From Aquificaceae bacterium (lineage in GTDB: Bacteria > Aquificota > Aquificia > Aquificales > Aquificaceae), in the NCBI GenBank assembly GCA_015492115.1, contig WGFS01000003.1:1-7216 (forward strand): DNA of 7,216 nt, given 5' to 3'. A model generated the notes under the pieces. The model did no database searches. It was not told the origin of the DNA and saw only the letters and a list, made by a program, of their open reading frames with translations. Below, piece after piece: positions 6,397 through 7,216 of this stretch (the stretch's first letter is position 1; the number at the start of each line of letters is the position of its first letter). Made by a program: the position numbers and the translations under genes.

Positions 6397-6480
6397 GCTT
6401 TCCTTTTCCCCAGATAAAAATTTAAAGACCCCATCTCCCTGTTTGAGCAAACCAAAGTGTTATGGGGCGATAAGTAATGC

Positions 6481-7089
6481 TTATGACTTGAGCGCATTCC
6501 ATATATTGCGTGCGATATCATCCGTATACTCCATGAGGGGTTTTTCAAGAACCCCCTCTCTGTGGAGGAAGACTATCCCTCCCATGGGACCCATGACTGT
6601 TACGAAGGCTGGGAAGAAGTCCTGGTTCCTGAGCTCTCCATCCTCCACCCCTTTGGAAAGTAGGATCATGACCTCCGTAACGACCTCACCAACGCAGGCG
6701 AAACCCTCACACCCCTCCTTGAAGACCTCCCTGTTTGCGAGGAAAACCCTGAGGAAGTAGTCTATGAGCTCGGGCTCCTGAAGGGATATCTCAAAGAAGC
6801 TCCTCACCAGCTTCCTTATCTTCTCCTCGGTGGGTATATCCTCCTCGTTTATTACCCTTAGCCTCTGGGCAACCCACCTGCTTACGGTCAGCATCACCTC
6901 CTTGGCAAGTTCCTCCTTAGACTCAAAGTAGTTGTAGAGGTTCCCGACGCTCATGCCGAGCTCTCTCGCTATGTCGGGCATGGTGGTGTTGTAGTACCCG
7001 TTCTGGGCAAAGAGCCTGCAGGCGGTCCTTATTATCTGGAGCTTCTTCTCCTCCTTGAGTTTCTCCTTCAGGCTCTTCCTTGCAACCAT
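6481..7089 (-). CDS. TetR/AcrR family transcriptional regulator
   Basis: A 202-residue helical regulator. The N-terminal DNA-binding domain has LQIIRTACRLFAQNGYYNTT (17-36) and the helix-turn-helix MPDIARELGMSVGNLYNYF (37-55), followed by ESKEEL, all typical of TetR. The rest (about 65-202) is the ligand and dimer domain. It contains a CxxxxC pair, C127 and C132 (GCEGFACVG), which could sense redox state or metal, though this is a guess. The start ATG overlaps the hypB stop as TGATG; a GTG three bases earlier (7092) is an alternative. Genes of hydrogenase maturation lie upstream, and the hydrogenase promoter, two genes downstream, carries palindromes of TetR-operator shape, so control of hydrogenase expression is the likely job. 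The ligand is unknown; the domain family is certain, the target inferred. Confidence 0.93.
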   Translation of the reverse strand: MVARKSLKEKLKEEKKLQIIRTACRLFAQNGYYNTTMPDIARELGMSVGNLYNYFESKEELAKEVMLTVSRWVAQRLRVINEEDIPTEEKIRKLVRSFFEISLQEPELIDYFLRVFLANREVFKEGCEGFACVGEVVTEVMILLSKGVEDGELRNQDFFPAFVTVMGPMGGIVFLHREGVLEKPLMEYTDDIARNIWNALKS

Positions 7090-7216
7090 CACCCTACCCT
7101 GAGCTTCCTTTTAGACTTTAAAAATTCTATCCAACCCTCAAAACCCTCGCCCGTCTTTGAGGAGAGCTTTATCACATCCAGTTTCGGGTTTATCTTCCTC
7201 GCCGACCTTATGGCTC
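7089..7216 (-). CDS. hypB: HypB-like nickel-insertion GTPase, C-terminal fragment cut by window edge
   Basis: The last 41 residues of a protein running in from beyond the window. They include ARKINPKLDVIKLSSKTGEG and then FEGWIEFLKS, ending KRKLRVG. The pattern of an alpha helix with ARxxNP, a strand, S(S/A)KTGEG and FxxWIEFL is what I recall of the C-terminus of HypB, where SSKTGEG is the base-contacting G5-type loop of this GTPase family. HypB inserts nickel into hydrogenase large subunits in the cytoplasm. The stop overlaps the start of the TetR gene (TGATG), so the two are probably translated in a coupled way, putting the regulator in a hyp accessory operon. With only 41 residues seen, a related GTPase cannot be excluded, but the hydrogenase context makes HypB by far the best call. 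Confidence 0.82.
   Translation of the reverse strand, partial: AIRSARKINPKLDVIKLSSKTGEGFEGWIEFLKSKRKLRVG

Noticed and set aside
6385..6450. Upstream in-frame ATG at 6450 for the diguanylate cyclase.
   Set aside because: The extra 22 residues look like translated leader DNA; AGGAGG is correctly placed for ATG 6384.
6470..6484. Inverted repeat ATAAG-N5-CTTAT at the end of tetR as a terminator.
   Set aside because: The stem is only 5 AT-rich pairs and no T-run follows on the minus strand, so it is too weak to call.

Overview
The window is a NiFe-hydrogenase gene cluster. Every supported gene reads on the minus strand, so transcription runs from base 7216 toward base 1. The structural proteins closely resemble the oxygen-tolerant, membrane-bound uptake hydrogenase of the E. 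coli Hyd-1 (group 1d) type. Strong AAGGAGGT ribosome sites, arginine coded mostly by AGG/AGA, frequent ATA isoleucine codons and tightly overlapping genes suggest a thermophilic hydrogen-oxidising bacterium. A member of the Aquificales (for example Aquifex, Hydrogenobacter, Hydrogenivirga or Thermocrinis) is my best guess, made by recognition and not by any search.

Layout in transcription order: (1) 7216-7089, the C-terminal end of a HypB-like nickel-insertion GTPase, cut by the window edge. (2) 7089-6481, a TetR/AcrR-family repressor joined to hypB by a TGATG stop/start overlap. (3) 6384-5533, a soluble PAS-GGDEF diguanylate cyclase whose PAS domain carries a Cys/His motif. (4) 5532-5438, a regulatory gap of about 95 bases with a promoter, two overlapping palindromes shaped like TetR operators, a 10-base direct repeat and a strong ribosome site. 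(5) 5437-1, a compact operon: hyaA (small subunit), hyaB (large subunit), hyaC (cytochrome b), hupE (nickel permease/accessory), hyaD (maturation protease), a hyaE-like thioredoxin-fold chaperone, and the start of a hupH/hyaF-like gene cut by the window edge.

How it works together: HyaA is exported with HyaB by the Tat route, oxidises H2 at the periplasmic face and passes electrons through three Fe-S clusters to the b-type cytochrome HyaC and on to quinone. HupE probably supplies nickel, HypB inserts it, HyaD trims the HyaB tail afterwards, and HyaE/HupH assist small-subunit assembly.

The most unusual part is the control region. A TetR repressor and a possibly redox- or metal-responsive diguanylate cyclase sit between the accessory (hyp) genes and the structural (hya) genes. 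The hya promoter has perfect -35 and -10 hexamers but a 21-base spacer, and its -10 and start region are covered by palindromes close to a known TetR-type box. No RNA genes, mobile elements, CRISPR arrays or plus-strand genes could be supported, and no stretch longer than 300 bases lacks a gene.
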